Part shown: one piece after another, positions 40,904-49,056 of the stretch | How positions within the stretch are numbered: position 1 is the stretch's first letter | How the letters are laid out: each line of letters starts with the position of its first letter | Assembly: GCA_028873815.1 (NCBI GenBank) | Contig: JAPPNN010000029.1 | Span: 41,515 to 105,514, forward strand | Direction: 5' to 3' | DNA: 64,000 nucleotides | From: Gemmatimonadota bacterium | GTDB lineage: Bacteria; Gemmatimonadota; Gemmatimonadetes; Longimicrobiales; Gaopeijiaceae | Program-made: the position numbers and the translations under genes | The notes under the pieces: model-generated | Told to the model about the DNA's origin: nothing | The model's input: only the letters and a program-made list of their open reading frames with translations | Database searches by the model: none

Positions 40904-42343
40904 ATGAGCATTAACCTAGCCGATGACGCCGTCCATGCGCTGAACCGCGCTTCCGCAGCGGCCGCCCGCGAGGGGGCGGAAGCGATTTCGCCGCGCAACA
41001 TTCTGGCGGGGATCGTCTCTCAGCGCGCGCCGGGCCTGTTGGAGCTTCTCGATCCGCTGGGACTGGAGCTCGAAGCCCTCCCTGAGGAAATGCGGGACCT
41101 TCCCGAGACCTATCACGGCCACCTCCCCTTCACATCGGATGCCCACGAAGTGCTTGCCGCGGCCGTGACCGCCGCGTCCGAATCGGGTGGTGGCGCGACC
41201 ACCAGCGGCCATCTCCTCCTGGGGGTGGCGCGTGCCGGCGACGCACTGGCACGGCAGGCGTTGGAGGAGTGGGGGCTGGCGGAGGACGCACTCGCGGCCG
41301 CGCTGGTCCCGCAACCGGACGGCGACGCCGACACGGTGTCGGCCACCCCCGCGGCCGGCACGGTCCTGCTGGTCGCGCTCTCCATCGCGCTGGCGTGCAC
41401 GGGCGACACGGTGCCGGACCCGTCTCAGGACACCGGAGATCCCTTCGCGTCGACGCCGACCGACGGCGCGCTCCCTGAGATCGGTCCCGCTCCGCCCGAC
41501 TACGTGCCCACCGCGGCCGGGGCCCCGTCCACCGACATCTGGCTCGGCCGGCTCGGCCGGGACGAGCAGGGCGGCCTCGTGGTGAGCGGTCTCTCCAACG
41601 GCACCGACCGTGACGGCTACGACAATCAGCCGGCGTTCGACCCTGCCGGAGACGTCATCTACTACACGGCCGCTATGGATTCCACGCAGACGGACGCTTT
41701 CCGCTATCTCGTGGAAGACGGCGCGACGGAACAGGTCACGCATACGCCGGACGCCAGCGAGTTTTCGCCCACGCCCATTCCCGGCCAGGCGGCGTTTTCG
41801 GCCATCCACGAGAAGAACGGCCTGCAGTACCTGTGGCGGTACGGCGTCGACGGGTCCGAGTTGGGGCCGATCTTCGCCACGGCCGAGCCGGTCGGATACC
41901 ACGCATGGGCGGACGAGCGGACGGTGGCGATGTTCATTCTCGGCAGTCCGCCCACGCTGCAGGTCGGCGACGCGCTCTCCGGAGAGATCCGTGTCGTGGC
42001 CGAGAACCCGGGCCGCTCGATCCACCGGATCCCGGGATCGAGCGAGATATCCTTCGTTCGCAAGGTCGACGACGAGGAATGGTGGATCGAACGTCTGGAT
42101 CCGGGGTCGGGCGACAGCGAGCGCATCGTGCGGACGCTGCCGGCTCGTGAAGACCATGCGTGGACGCCCGGCGGCGAGATCCTGATGGGTGACGGGACCG
42201 TGCTGTTCGCCTGGTCCGGGGACGCTGGATGGCGGGAGATCGCGGATCTGGGCGCCGGGTCGGGGGACATTTCGCGCATCGCGGTAAGTCCCGATGGTTC
42301 GAGGATTGCATTGGTGAGAAACCGGACGGACGAAGGGGGCTGA
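40904..42343 (+). CDS. Clp-N domain fused to TolB-like propeller
   Basis: 479 residues from the ATG at 40904. Residues 1-150 form two Clp-N (PF02861) repeats (I-S-P-R-N-I-L-A-G-I and T-T-S-G-H-L-L-L-G-V-A). Residues about 152-167 are a hydrophobic helix ending A-L-A-C, lipobox-like. From 180 onwards are WD40/TolB-like propeller blades (N-Q-P-A-F-D-P, Y-Y-T-A, V-S-P-D-G-S-R-I-A-L). Clp-N is normally cytoplasmic while TolB propellers are secreted, so a single-span topology would put the two on opposite sides of the membrane. A GTG in the frame at about residue 145 could start a separate lipoprotein. Either one chimeric protein or a fusion of two genes. Confidence 0.6.
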   Translation: MSINLADDAVHALNRASAAAAREGAEAISPRNILAGIVSQRAPGLLELLDPLGLELEALPEEMRDLPETYHGHLPFTSDAHEVLAAAVTAASESGGGATTSGHLLLGVARAGDALARQALEEWGLAEDALAAALVPQPDGDADTVSATPAAGTVLLVALSIALACTGDTVPDPSQDTGDPFASTPTDGALPEIGPAPPDYVPTAAGAPSTDIWLGRLGRDEQGGLVVSGLSNGTDRDGYDNQPAFDPAGDVIYYTAAMDSTQTDAFRYLVEDGATEQVTHTPDASEFSPTPIPGQAAFSAIHEKNGLQYLWRYGVDGSELGPIFATAEPVGYHAWADERTVAMFILGSPPTLQVGDALSGEIRVVAENPGRSIHRIPGSSEISFVRKVDDEEWWIERLDPGSGDSERIVRTLPAREDHAWTPGGEILMGDGTVLFAWSGDAGWREIADLGAGSGDISRIAVSPDGSRIALVRNRTDEGG

Positions 42344-42456
42344 TTCGCCCGAGATCGGCGCGCGCGAAACAAAGAGCACCGCGCGACAGTACATTTCAAA
42401 GACGACGCCGGACGTCACACGGAGGACACCCCCTCCACCGAGTCGAGGAGACAGGC

Positions 42457-42747
42457 ATGTTGGGAGACTTCTTCAGCTTTTACCTAACCTCTCTCGGAGA
42501 GTTCTGGAGCTCGGCCATCAGAATCGGCCTCCCGCAGATCCTGCTGGTGATCCTGCTCATCTGCTGGCTGCGCCGGAAGGGCTGCGGCAAGTCCTGTTCC
42601 AAGTCCTGCTGCTGGATCTGGTCTTGCGGCACCGGCGGGGGTTCCTGGTGTTGCCCCGAGGATGAGGGCTGCGGTTGCACCTGCGGCGGCTGTTGGTGCC
42701 AGACGCGCAAGGACGACACCGGTGAAGCCGACGCGGATGAGGAATAG
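42457..42747 (+). CDS. Small cysteine-rich membrane protein
   Basis: 96 residues from the ATG at 42457, with GAGGAG 6 bases upstream. One transmembrane helix (about 23-38) precedes a cytoplasmic-or-extracellular tail with 12 more cysteines in 40 residues: C-G-K-S-C, S-C-C-W, W-C-C-P and a C-G-C-T-C-G-G-C-W-C cluster, ending with a negatively charged tail. I cannot match a family. The Cys density is far above that of neighbours and could bind a metal (Zn, Cu, Fe-S) or make a tight disulfide knot. Not related to the six peptides by motif. Confidence 0.7.
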   Translation: MLGDFFSFYLTSLGEFWSSAIRIGLPQILLVILLICWLRRKGCGKSCSKSCCWIWSCGTGGGSWCCPEDEGCGCTCGGCWCQTRKDDTGEADADEE

Positions 42748-42783
42748 GTCGTTGCGGGACGGCCCTGCCCGCGTGCGGGGCGT

Positions 42784-45015
42784 GTGCGCGTAGTCCGCCC
42801 GGTGTTTCTGGCGGCCCTTGCCGCCTCCCTGCACTACGGCCCCCTATACGGACAGGACGCTGCATCCCGCCAACCGGCCGGTGCCCCGGCGCTTGACGAA
42901 CCGACGGTCCGAGCCGTCCGAACCGGCCAGCCGCCGACCATCGACGGGATTCTCGACGAGCCGTTCTGGCACGAGATCGAATCCGTCACCGACTTCCGCC
43001 AGCGCGTGCCCGTCGACGGCGCCCCGTCGTCCGAACTCACCGAGCTGAGGGTCGCGTTCGACGACAACAACCTCTATTTCGCGGTCGTGCTCCACGACTC
43101 GGACCCGTCGGGGATCCGGCGCAGCATCCTGCACCGCGAGGGGCGGATCGACCAGGACGACAATATCCGAATCGGGCTCGACACGTACCACGACCGGCGC
43201 AACGCCTACATCTTCGAGATCAACCCGTTCGGGACGCAGGGGGACGCCCTGATCACCGACGAGTCCATGACGCTCTCGAACTGGTGGTGGGAGGGCGTCT
43301 ACGAGAGCGAGGCGCGGGTCACGGATGAGGGGTGGGTCGTGGAGGCGGCCATCCCGTTCACGACGATCCGCTTCGACGACGCGGACGCGCTCGAGATGGG
43401 GATCCTCATGGAGCGCACCATCCGCCGCAAGAACGAGATGGTGTACTTCCCCCACATCGGGCAGGAGTTCAGCCGCGCTCTCAGCCAGGTGTCGCAGTAC
43501 GCCACCCTGACCGGGCTGGAAGGGCTGCGCCGCGGCCGCTACATGGAGGTGAAGCCCTTTGCGATCACGGGCCGCTCGGCGACCGGGCAGCAGGGTGAGT
43601 TCGGCGGCGAGACCGAGACGCTCAACGACCTCGGACTCGATTTCAAGTACTCGATCACCTCGAACCTGACGCTGGACGCGACCCTCAACCCCGACTTCGC
43701 CCAGGTGGAGGCCGACAACGTCCAGATCAACCTGACGCGCTTCGGCCTCTTCTTCCCCGAGAAGCGGGAGTTCTTCCTGGAGCGGGCCGGGCTCTTCGAC
43801 TTCGGCGATCCGGAGGAGACGCAGGTCTTTTTCAGTCGCCGGATCGGGATCACCAACGACATCGCGGGAGGCACGCGGCTGACGGGTCAGGCCGGCCCGA
43901 TTTCCGTGGGCGCGCTCAGTCTCTTTACCGACGACGCCCGGGACGCGGACGGCCGCGTGATTGCCGGCGGCCTCAATTCAGTGCTGCGGCTGCGCGCCGA
44001 CCCGTTTCCGAGGACGACCGTTGGAGGCATCTTCACGTCGCTGGATACGGACGACGGCGCGAGCAGGGTCGTCGGCGGCGACATGCAGTTCCGTTTCGGC
44101 GGGTCCACCGTGAGGGGATGGATGGCCCGCTCGTCCGGGAGCGGCAGCCTGGTGTCCGGGACCGGCAGCACGTCCGCTGGCGGCACCACGGCCGGGACCT
44201 TCGAAGTCGACCTGCGCAACGATCTGCTCTCGGCGGGAGGAAGCTTCGCCCAGGTGCCCAACGGATTCAACCCGGCCCTGGGCTTTGTCCGTCGTCGCGA
44301 CATCCGCACCCGTTCGGGTTCCCTCGCCGCTTTCCCCCGTTTCGAGCAGAGCGACTGGGCACGCCAGCTGATCACGGTCGTGAGCGGCGACTACATCGCG
44401 GGGATGGACGGGGAGAAGCAGAGCACCTTCCTCCTGTCGCACAACATGCTGACCTTCGACAGCGGCGACCGCATGATGCTCAACATCACACGCCGGGGAG
44501 AGGTCCTGCATCAGCCGGTGCGGATTCAGGGACGCGAGCTGGTTCCCGGCGACTACGTGTTCAGCGGGGCCCAGGTCCGGTTCAACACCAACGACAGCCG
44601 CGAGTTCTCCGCCCGCGGCGGGTTTTCCAGAGGCGGATTCTGGGGAGGCACGGGCACCGAGGTGGCGATCGGGGGCATGTGGAAGACGGGGCCCTACCTC
44701 ACGCTCAGCGGTGACTATACGCGCAACGACATCAGCCTCCCCGTGGAGGACGGCGACTTCACCACCAGCCTCTACAGCCTGACCGTCCTGGCCGCGGTCA
44801 GCCGGTCGCTCTTCGCCAACGCCCTGGTCCAATACGACGACGTCTCGAACCAGATCCAGGCCAACATCCGCATCAACTGGATCCATACACCCGGCAGCGA
44901 CTTGTTCTTGGTGTTCGACACGGGGTATCTGACGGGGGACCTGTTGGACCCGAGAACGGAGCGCTGGCAGCGGCGAACCGGCGTGGTGAAGCTGACGTAC
45001 ATGAAGGCGTTCTAA
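42784..45015 (+). CDS. CBM9-like/DUF5916 protein, predicted outer-membrane barrel
   Basis: 743 residues from a GTG at 42784. A signal peptide ends near L-Y-G-Q. Residues about 40-200 are the carbohydrate-binding family 9-like module (P-P-T-I-D-G-I-L-D-E-P-F-W and N-L-Y-F-A-V-V-L). A long beta-strand-rich region follows, with R-I-G-I-T-N, G-L-F-F-P-E-K-R-E-F-F and regular aromatic alternation, the DUF5916 barrel. These occur beside TonB-type transport in environmental bacteria. Function unknown; likely a sugar- or polymer-binding outer membrane protein. A bidirectional hairpin (45039-45058) follows. Confidence 0.83.
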   Translation: MRVVRPVFLAALAASLHYGPLYGQDAASRQPAGAPALDEPTVRAVRTGQPPTIDGILDEPFWHEIESVTDFRQRVPVDGAPSSELTELRVAFDDNNLYFAVVLHDSDPSGIRRSILHREGRIDQDDNIRIGLDTYHDRRNAYIFEINPFGTQGDALITDESMTLSNWWWEGVYESEARVTDEGWVVEAAIPFTTIRFDDADALEMGILMERTIRRKNEMVYFPHIGQEFSRALSQVSQYATLTGLEGLRRGRYMEVKPFAITGRSATGQQGEFGGETETLNDLGLDFKYSITSNLTLDATLNPDFAQVEADNVQINLTRFGLFFPEKREFFLERAGLFDFGDPEETQVFFSRRIGITNDIAGGTRLTGQAGPISVGALSLFTDDARDADGRVIAGGLNSVLRLRADPFPRTTVGGIFTSLDTDDGASRVVGGDMQFRFGGSTVRGWMARSSGSGSLVSGTGSTSAGGTTAGTFEVDLRNDLLSAGGSFAQVPNGFNPALGFVRRRDIRTRSGSLAAFPRFEQSDWARQLITVVSGDYIAGMDGEKQSTFLLSHNMLTFDSGDRMMLNITRRGEVLHQPVRIQGRELVPGDYVFSGAQVRFNTNDSREFSARGGFSRGGFWGGTGTEVAIGGMWKTGPYLTLSGDYTRNDISLPVEDGDFTTSLYSLTVLAAVSRSLFANALVQYDDVSNQIQANIRINWIHTPGSDLFLVFDTGYLTGDLLDPRTERWQRRTGVVKLTYMKAF

Positions 45016-45038
45016 AGGGGCAAGTCTACCCCGCGGCG

Positions 45039-45058
45039 CTTGTGAACTGCTTCACAAG
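45039..45058. terminator. Bidirectional hairpin between convergent genes
   Basis: CTTGTGAA and TTCACAAG pair perfectly over 8 bp with a CTGC loop. It lies 24 bases after the DUF5916 stop and 52 bases from the SLC13 stop, in the gap between convergent genes. It can work as a factor-independent or partial terminator for both; no T-run is present. Confidence 0.6.
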
Positions 45059-45109
45059 GGTCCGGGTGACGGACACGGCGATCCGGCTACGGCGGGCCGT
45101 CGGGAGTCC

Positions 45110-46660
45110 CTACTCGTGCGCCCCCTCCGCCATGGATTTCGCCCACTCCGGCACCATGGCCGGGTCGATGTCGAACACGTGCAGCCCCACCGTGAAGACG
45201 ACGGTCGCGATGACGACCACGCCGATCAGGTTGAGGAAGATGCCCGCGCGCGCCATCTCGCCGACGGTGATCCGGTCGCTGCCGAAGACGATCGCGTTGG
45301 GCGGGGTCGCCACCGGCATCATGAAGGCGCAGGACGCGGACAGGGTCGCGGGGATCATCAGCACGAGGGGGTGGGTGCCGGTCACGACCGCCACGGACGC
45401 GAGGATCGGCAGCACCATCTCCGTGGTGGCCGTGTTGCTGGTGAATTCCGTTAGGAAGGTCAGCGCCGCGCACACCAGCAGGATCATCACAAACACGGGC
45501 AGACTGCCCAGCACATCGAACTGGTTGCCGATGAGCTGCGCGAGTCCGGTCTCCTGAAAGCCTGCGGCCAGCGCGAAGCCGCCGCCGAAGAGCAGCACGA
45601 TGTTCCAGGGCAGGCGCGGGATCACGTCGGGTCCCATGACCCGCGTCGCGCCCTTCTTCCGGTTCCTTGCGGGGATGAAGAAGAGCAGAGAGGCGAGCGT
45701 GATCGCAACGGTTCCGTCATCGATCATCCCCGGGTCGGGAAGGACGCGCGACCAGCCCGGCACCGTGAGAAAGCCCAGCTGCAGGTCGACGCGGAACACC
45801 CACAGCAACGCCGTCGCCGCGAAGACGCCGAGCACCGCGCGCTCCTCGAACGAAATGGCGCCCAGGCCCTGGCGCTCCTTCTCCACCACGCCGTGATCGA
45901 TGGTGACCCCCTCCGGGACCCGGTGAAGCACATGCGTGATCAAGAACCAGGACACGATCAGCATGATCAGGCCCACCGGGAACGCCATGATGAGCCACTG
46001 GCCAAACGCGATCGCGGGGGCGTCGGGGAAGAGGATCTCGAAGATGCGCACGAAGGAGAGGTTGGGCGGCGTGCCTACCAGCGTCGTGAGCCCGCCCACC
46101 GTGCAGCCGTACGCAATCCCCAGCATCAGCCCCACTGACAGGTGGCGCGCACCGTCCCGGCCTGCCTCGCTCTCGATCTGCAGGCAGATGGCAAGCCCGA
46201 TCGGCACCATCATGACCGCGGTGGCCGTGTTCGAAATCCACATCGACAGGAAGGCGGCGGCGACCATGAAGCCGAGAACGATTCGCGCCGGCCCGCCCCC
46301 GACCGCGTGGATGATGTTGAGCGCGATACGCCGGTGCAGGTTCCACTTCTCCATCGTCAGGGCGATCATGAAGCCGCCCAGGAAGAGCACGATCGTGCTG
46401 TTGAAGTAGATCGGGGCGGTGTCGCCCCCGGACATGATGCCGAGGAGGGGATACAGGACGAGGGGCAGGAGCGCGGTGGCGAAGAGCGGAATCGCGTCGG
46501 TGACCCACCAGATCGCCATGAGAAGGGCCACCGCGGCCAAACGGCTCGCCGGGACGTTCGTGGCGTCCACGGGGAACACCAGGAGAAGGACGAAGGCGCC
46601 CAGGCCGAGCCAAAGGCCCAGAACTCGGCCCTTCGAGGTCGATTGTCTTTCGACGGCCAT
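45110..46660 (-). CDS. SLC13/DASS family transporter
   Basis: 516 residues with about 11-12 membrane helices. The two S-N-T motifs of the DASS family are present: S-N-T-A-T-A-V-M-M near residue 138 and S-N-T-A-T-T-E-M near residue 415, the sites that bind sodium and carboxylate. Family members import di- and tricarboxylates or sulfate. The start at the ATG at 46660 is consistent with length. Substrate cannot be read from sequence. It lies 27 bases downstream of the cytochrome/monooxygenase-like gene, in the same direction. Confidence 0.9.
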   Translation of the reverse strand: MAVERQSTSKGRVLGLWLGLGAFVLLLVFPVDATNVPASRLAAVALLMAIWWVTDAIPLFATALLPLVLYPLLGIMSGGDTAPIYFNSTIVLFLGGFMIALTMEKWNLHRRIALNIIHAVGGGPARIVLGFMVAAAFLSMWISNTATAVMMVPIGLAICLQIESEAGRDGARHLSVGLMLGIAYGCTVGGLTTLVGTPPNLSFVRIFEILFPDAPAIAFGQWLIMAFPVGLIMLIVSWFLITHVLHRVPEGVTIDHGVVEKERQGLGAISFEERAVLGVFAATALLWVFRVDLQLGFLTVPGWSRVLPDPGMIDDGTVAITLASLLFFIPARNRKKGATRVMGPDVIPRLPWNIVLLFGGGFALAAGFQETGLAQLIGNQFDVLGSLPVFVMILLVCAALTFLTEFTSNTATTEMVLPILASVAVVTGTHPLVLMIPATLSASCAFMMPVATPPNAIVFGSDRITVGEMARAGIFLNLIGVVVIATVVFTVGLHVFDIDPAMVPEWAKSMAEGAHE

Positions 46661-46687
46661 GGGGGGTTTTCGCGCGGAGGGATGACC

Positions 46688-48064
46688 CTACCGGTTAATC
46701 CCCTCCCTGGTCTCGTTTTCGTCGGCCATGGCCTCGCGTTTCGCCACTTCGGCCTCGTACTGCTCCTCGGTGAGATAGGTTACGTCGACCCAGGCGTGGG
46801 CCATCTCGTCGACGGTCCGGTCGCCCCAGCCGACCCACTGCGTGTGGTCGGGGTTGTTGGGGTTCTCGGGCGTGTTGTCGTGCCAGGCAGTGAAGACCAG
46901 CGTGGTGCCCGCGGGGAGGAGCGGCGCAGCGTGATCGGCGTAGATGTAGTTGATGTGCCACTGCCACTGGAAGTTGTTGACCTGGCTCAGGATCTCCCTG
47001 CGGCCGTCCGGGTAGATGGCCTCCATGGCCATGGCCTTGCCCCGCATGTGCATGTGGGGCTGGTAGTTCTCGAGCCGTGCGGGCCACTTGACCACGTGGA
47101 AGTCCTGGGTGACCGCGATCTGACCTGGCGGGATGTCGAGATCGTCGCCGGTCGCGTTGTAAAACGCCAGTCGGGTCCTGTTCTGGGGGATCTGGTCTCT
47201 GGGGTAGAACCAGATGCCGAGCTCCACGTAGCTGTCCTTCACCTCCTGGCCGATCGCGTGCATGTGCACTTCCCACCGGATTCTGGAGCCCGGCAGCATG
47301 AGCTTCCCGGCCCCGTCGGGGAAGATCTCCCCGACCTTGCCGACGGCCCACTCCATGAAGAGCCCGGGCCCGCCCATCGCACGGCTGCTGGTGCTGAGCG
47401 CCGCTGTCTCCGCAGTCATGGCGTCAGGGTCCTCGTCCTGGACCAGGTACGCCAGCGTGTGATGGACGATCCGCCGTCCGTCGGGCCAGGAAGGCCGAAT
47501 CTCTATCGCCTTGACCCAGCGCTCTTCGGTGAGGCCGGTCGGCGTCTCCGGCCGGAACCACTTGTCCTGAGTCTGCGCGGGCAGCGTGTACGGCTCGGAC
47601 CGGATGACAAGGTCGGGTTCTCCGAACTGGTCCGCGAATTGCCACTCGCTCCCGTCCGGGAACACGGGCGGAGGCGGCATGTCGGCCTCGTCGCCGAAGG
47701 GCATGTCGCCGTCGAGCCAGGTGACCAGCGTCTCGAGTTCATCGTCGGTCAGGCCCCGGTCGTTCTTGAACTCCTGGATTCCCACCGAACGGTCGATATG
47801 CCACGGCGGCATGATGCGGGCCGCCACCTTCTCGCGTATCCGGGGGGCGTATCGCTTCACCGCCTCGTAGCTGGTGAGCGACATGGGCGCGATCGAGCCG
47901 GGCTGGTGGCAGATCTGGCAGTTCTGCTGAATGATCGGAGCCACGTCGCGGGCGAAGGTGGGGCGATCCTGGGCCGTGGCGTGCGCGGGTGCGACCACCA
48001 GGGCTGTGGTCACCAGCATTCCGCTCGCGGCGGCGTTCCGGAACAGGCGGCGTTGTGGGCGCAT
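46688..48064 (-). CDS. Cytochrome c fused to PHM-like copper monooxygenase domain
   Basis: 458 residues. The ATG at 48064 begins a signal peptide ending A-T-A-Q. Residues 35-130 are a cytochrome c domain with Cys49-Q-I-Cys52-His53 and axial Met in A-P-M-S. Residues 170-440 resemble the peptidylglycine alpha-hydroxylating monooxygenase fold: H-H-T-L-A-Y, H-M-H-A-I-G and Q-P-H-M-H-M-R-G supply possible copper ligands. This fusion would let the cytochrome feed electrons to copper. Substrate is unknown; periplasmic. The next gene (48079) overlaps no stop but lies only 14 bases upstream, so both are in one operon. Confidence 0.82.
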   Translation of the reverse strand: MRPQRRLFRNAAASGMLVTTALVVAPAHATAQDRPTFARDVAPIIQQNCQICHQPGSIAPMSLTSYEAVKRYAPRIREKVAARIMPPWHIDRSVGIQEFKNDRGLTDDELETLVTWLDGDMPFGDEADMPPPPVFPDGSEWQFADQFGEPDLVIRSEPYTLPAQTQDKWFRPETPTGLTEERWVKAIEIRPSWPDGRRIVHHTLAYLVQDEDPDAMTAETAALSTSSRAMGGPGLFMEWAVGKVGEIFPDGAGKLMLPGSRIRWEVHMHAIGQEVKDSYVELGIWFYPRDQIPQNRTRLAFYNATGDDLDIPPGQIAVTQDFHVVKWPARLENYQPHMHMRGKAMAMEAIYPDGRREILSQVNNFQWQWHINYIYADHAAPLLPAGTTLVFTAWHDNTPENPNNPDHTQWVGWGDRTVDEMAHAWVDVTYLTEEQYEAEVAKREAMADENETREGINR

Positions 48065-48078
48065 CGTCTCTCTTTCGG

Positions 48079-48927
48079 TCAGCGGGTCACTCTCACCCGT
48101 ACAAATCCATTGGTCCAGCAGCACTGGGAATGGCCTGCGGTTGACACACCGGATGCGTCGTTTGCTCTCACGCGAATCACATAGTCGCCGGGTTGCGTGA
48201 AGATGGCCCTGGTCGTCGCCATGCCACCCTCGACCGGCACCCTCGCCGAATCCTCGTCAAACGTCACATCACCCGGCCCCAGGTGCTTGAACCAGGTCAG
48301 GGTGACCGGGACTCCGGTGCGTCCCGCCCTGACCACACTGCCGCGGGAACGGCCATCGTCCCAGGCCCAGACGGTCAGCGGCACAGGCCTGCCCACCATG
48401 CCTTCGACCGGATCGCCCCAAGGGCCCCCGGGCCCGGCGCCTCTCGGCCCGTCCTCTGCAAAGGCCAGTAACGGCGGCGTATTGCCGGTCTCGGCCTCGC
48501 CGTCCAGCGCATCGATCCTCCAGTCGAGGTGGAGGCGGCCGGGTATCGAGGTGCGCTCGCCGCGGAAGTCGATGGTCCACACGACCGCCTGGTCGCCGAA
48601 GTCCGCCGGGACCGTCACAGTGAAGACTCCCCAGTGCCTACGCGGGTGGAAGCGCGTGGGCTGCGCGCCGTCGAAGACCGCGGGCTCCAGGTGGTTGGCC
48701 GCTCCGTGCGGCAGTTCGACGATCTCTTCGAAGTTGCGGTTGTAGTAGCCGAACGAGAGGCTGAACGTCCCGTCGGCGTTCTCGTACCAGCCCTCGTAGA
48801 CGGGTGAGATAGTCAGGCCCGAGGCGGTGCGAATCCCAAGGGGGACCTGCGATGCACCGGACCCCGGAACAGCCAGGACCGCGCACGCTGCGGCGATCGC
48901 TGCGAGAGTCGGGGGGAGTCGTTTCAT
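48079..48927 (-). CDS. Exported beta-sandwich protein of unknown function
   Basis: 282 residues from the ATG at 48927, starting with a signal peptide (cleavage near S-G-A-S). The mature part alternates strand-like segments (F-G-Y-Y-N-R-N-F-E-E, W-G-V-F-T-V-T-V-P, V-V-W-T-I-D-F-R-G) and ends with a V-I-R-V-R-A-N-D segment and C-C-W. The pattern suggests a beta-sandwich of the type found in Gemmatimonadota surface proteins. It precedes the cytochrome/monooxygenase gene by 14 bases on the same strand, so it could be its partner. No catalytic motif. Confidence 0.62.
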   Translation of the reverse strand: MKRLPPTLAAIAAACAVLAVPGSGASQVPLGIRTASGLTISPVYEGWYENADGTFSLSFGYYNRNFEEIVELPHGAANHLEPAVFDGAQPTRFHPRRHWGVFTVTVPADFGDQAVVWTIDFRGERTSIPGRLHLDWRIDALDGEAETGNTPPLLAFAEDGPRGAGPGGPWGDPVEGMVGRPVPLTVWAWDDGRSRGSVVRAGRTGVPVTLTWFKHLGPGDVTFDEDSARVPVEGGMATTRAIFTQPGDYVIRVRANDASGVSTAGHSQCCWTNGFVRVRVTR

Positions 48928-49056
48928 CGAGTACCGGAGAAGAGGGATTTGCAGCACTGACATTAAGATGCGCGTTGATTCGACGCAAAAGCGGAATGGT
49001 CGTATGGATGACCCCGGATCCTGCACCAGGGAGATCCCGCTCGCGCGGCCTTTTCC

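Noticed and set aside
46142..48184. A 680-codon plus-strand frame opposite the SLC13 and cytochrome genes
   Set aside because: It crosses two clearly coding minus-strand genes with S-N-T and CxxCH motifs.
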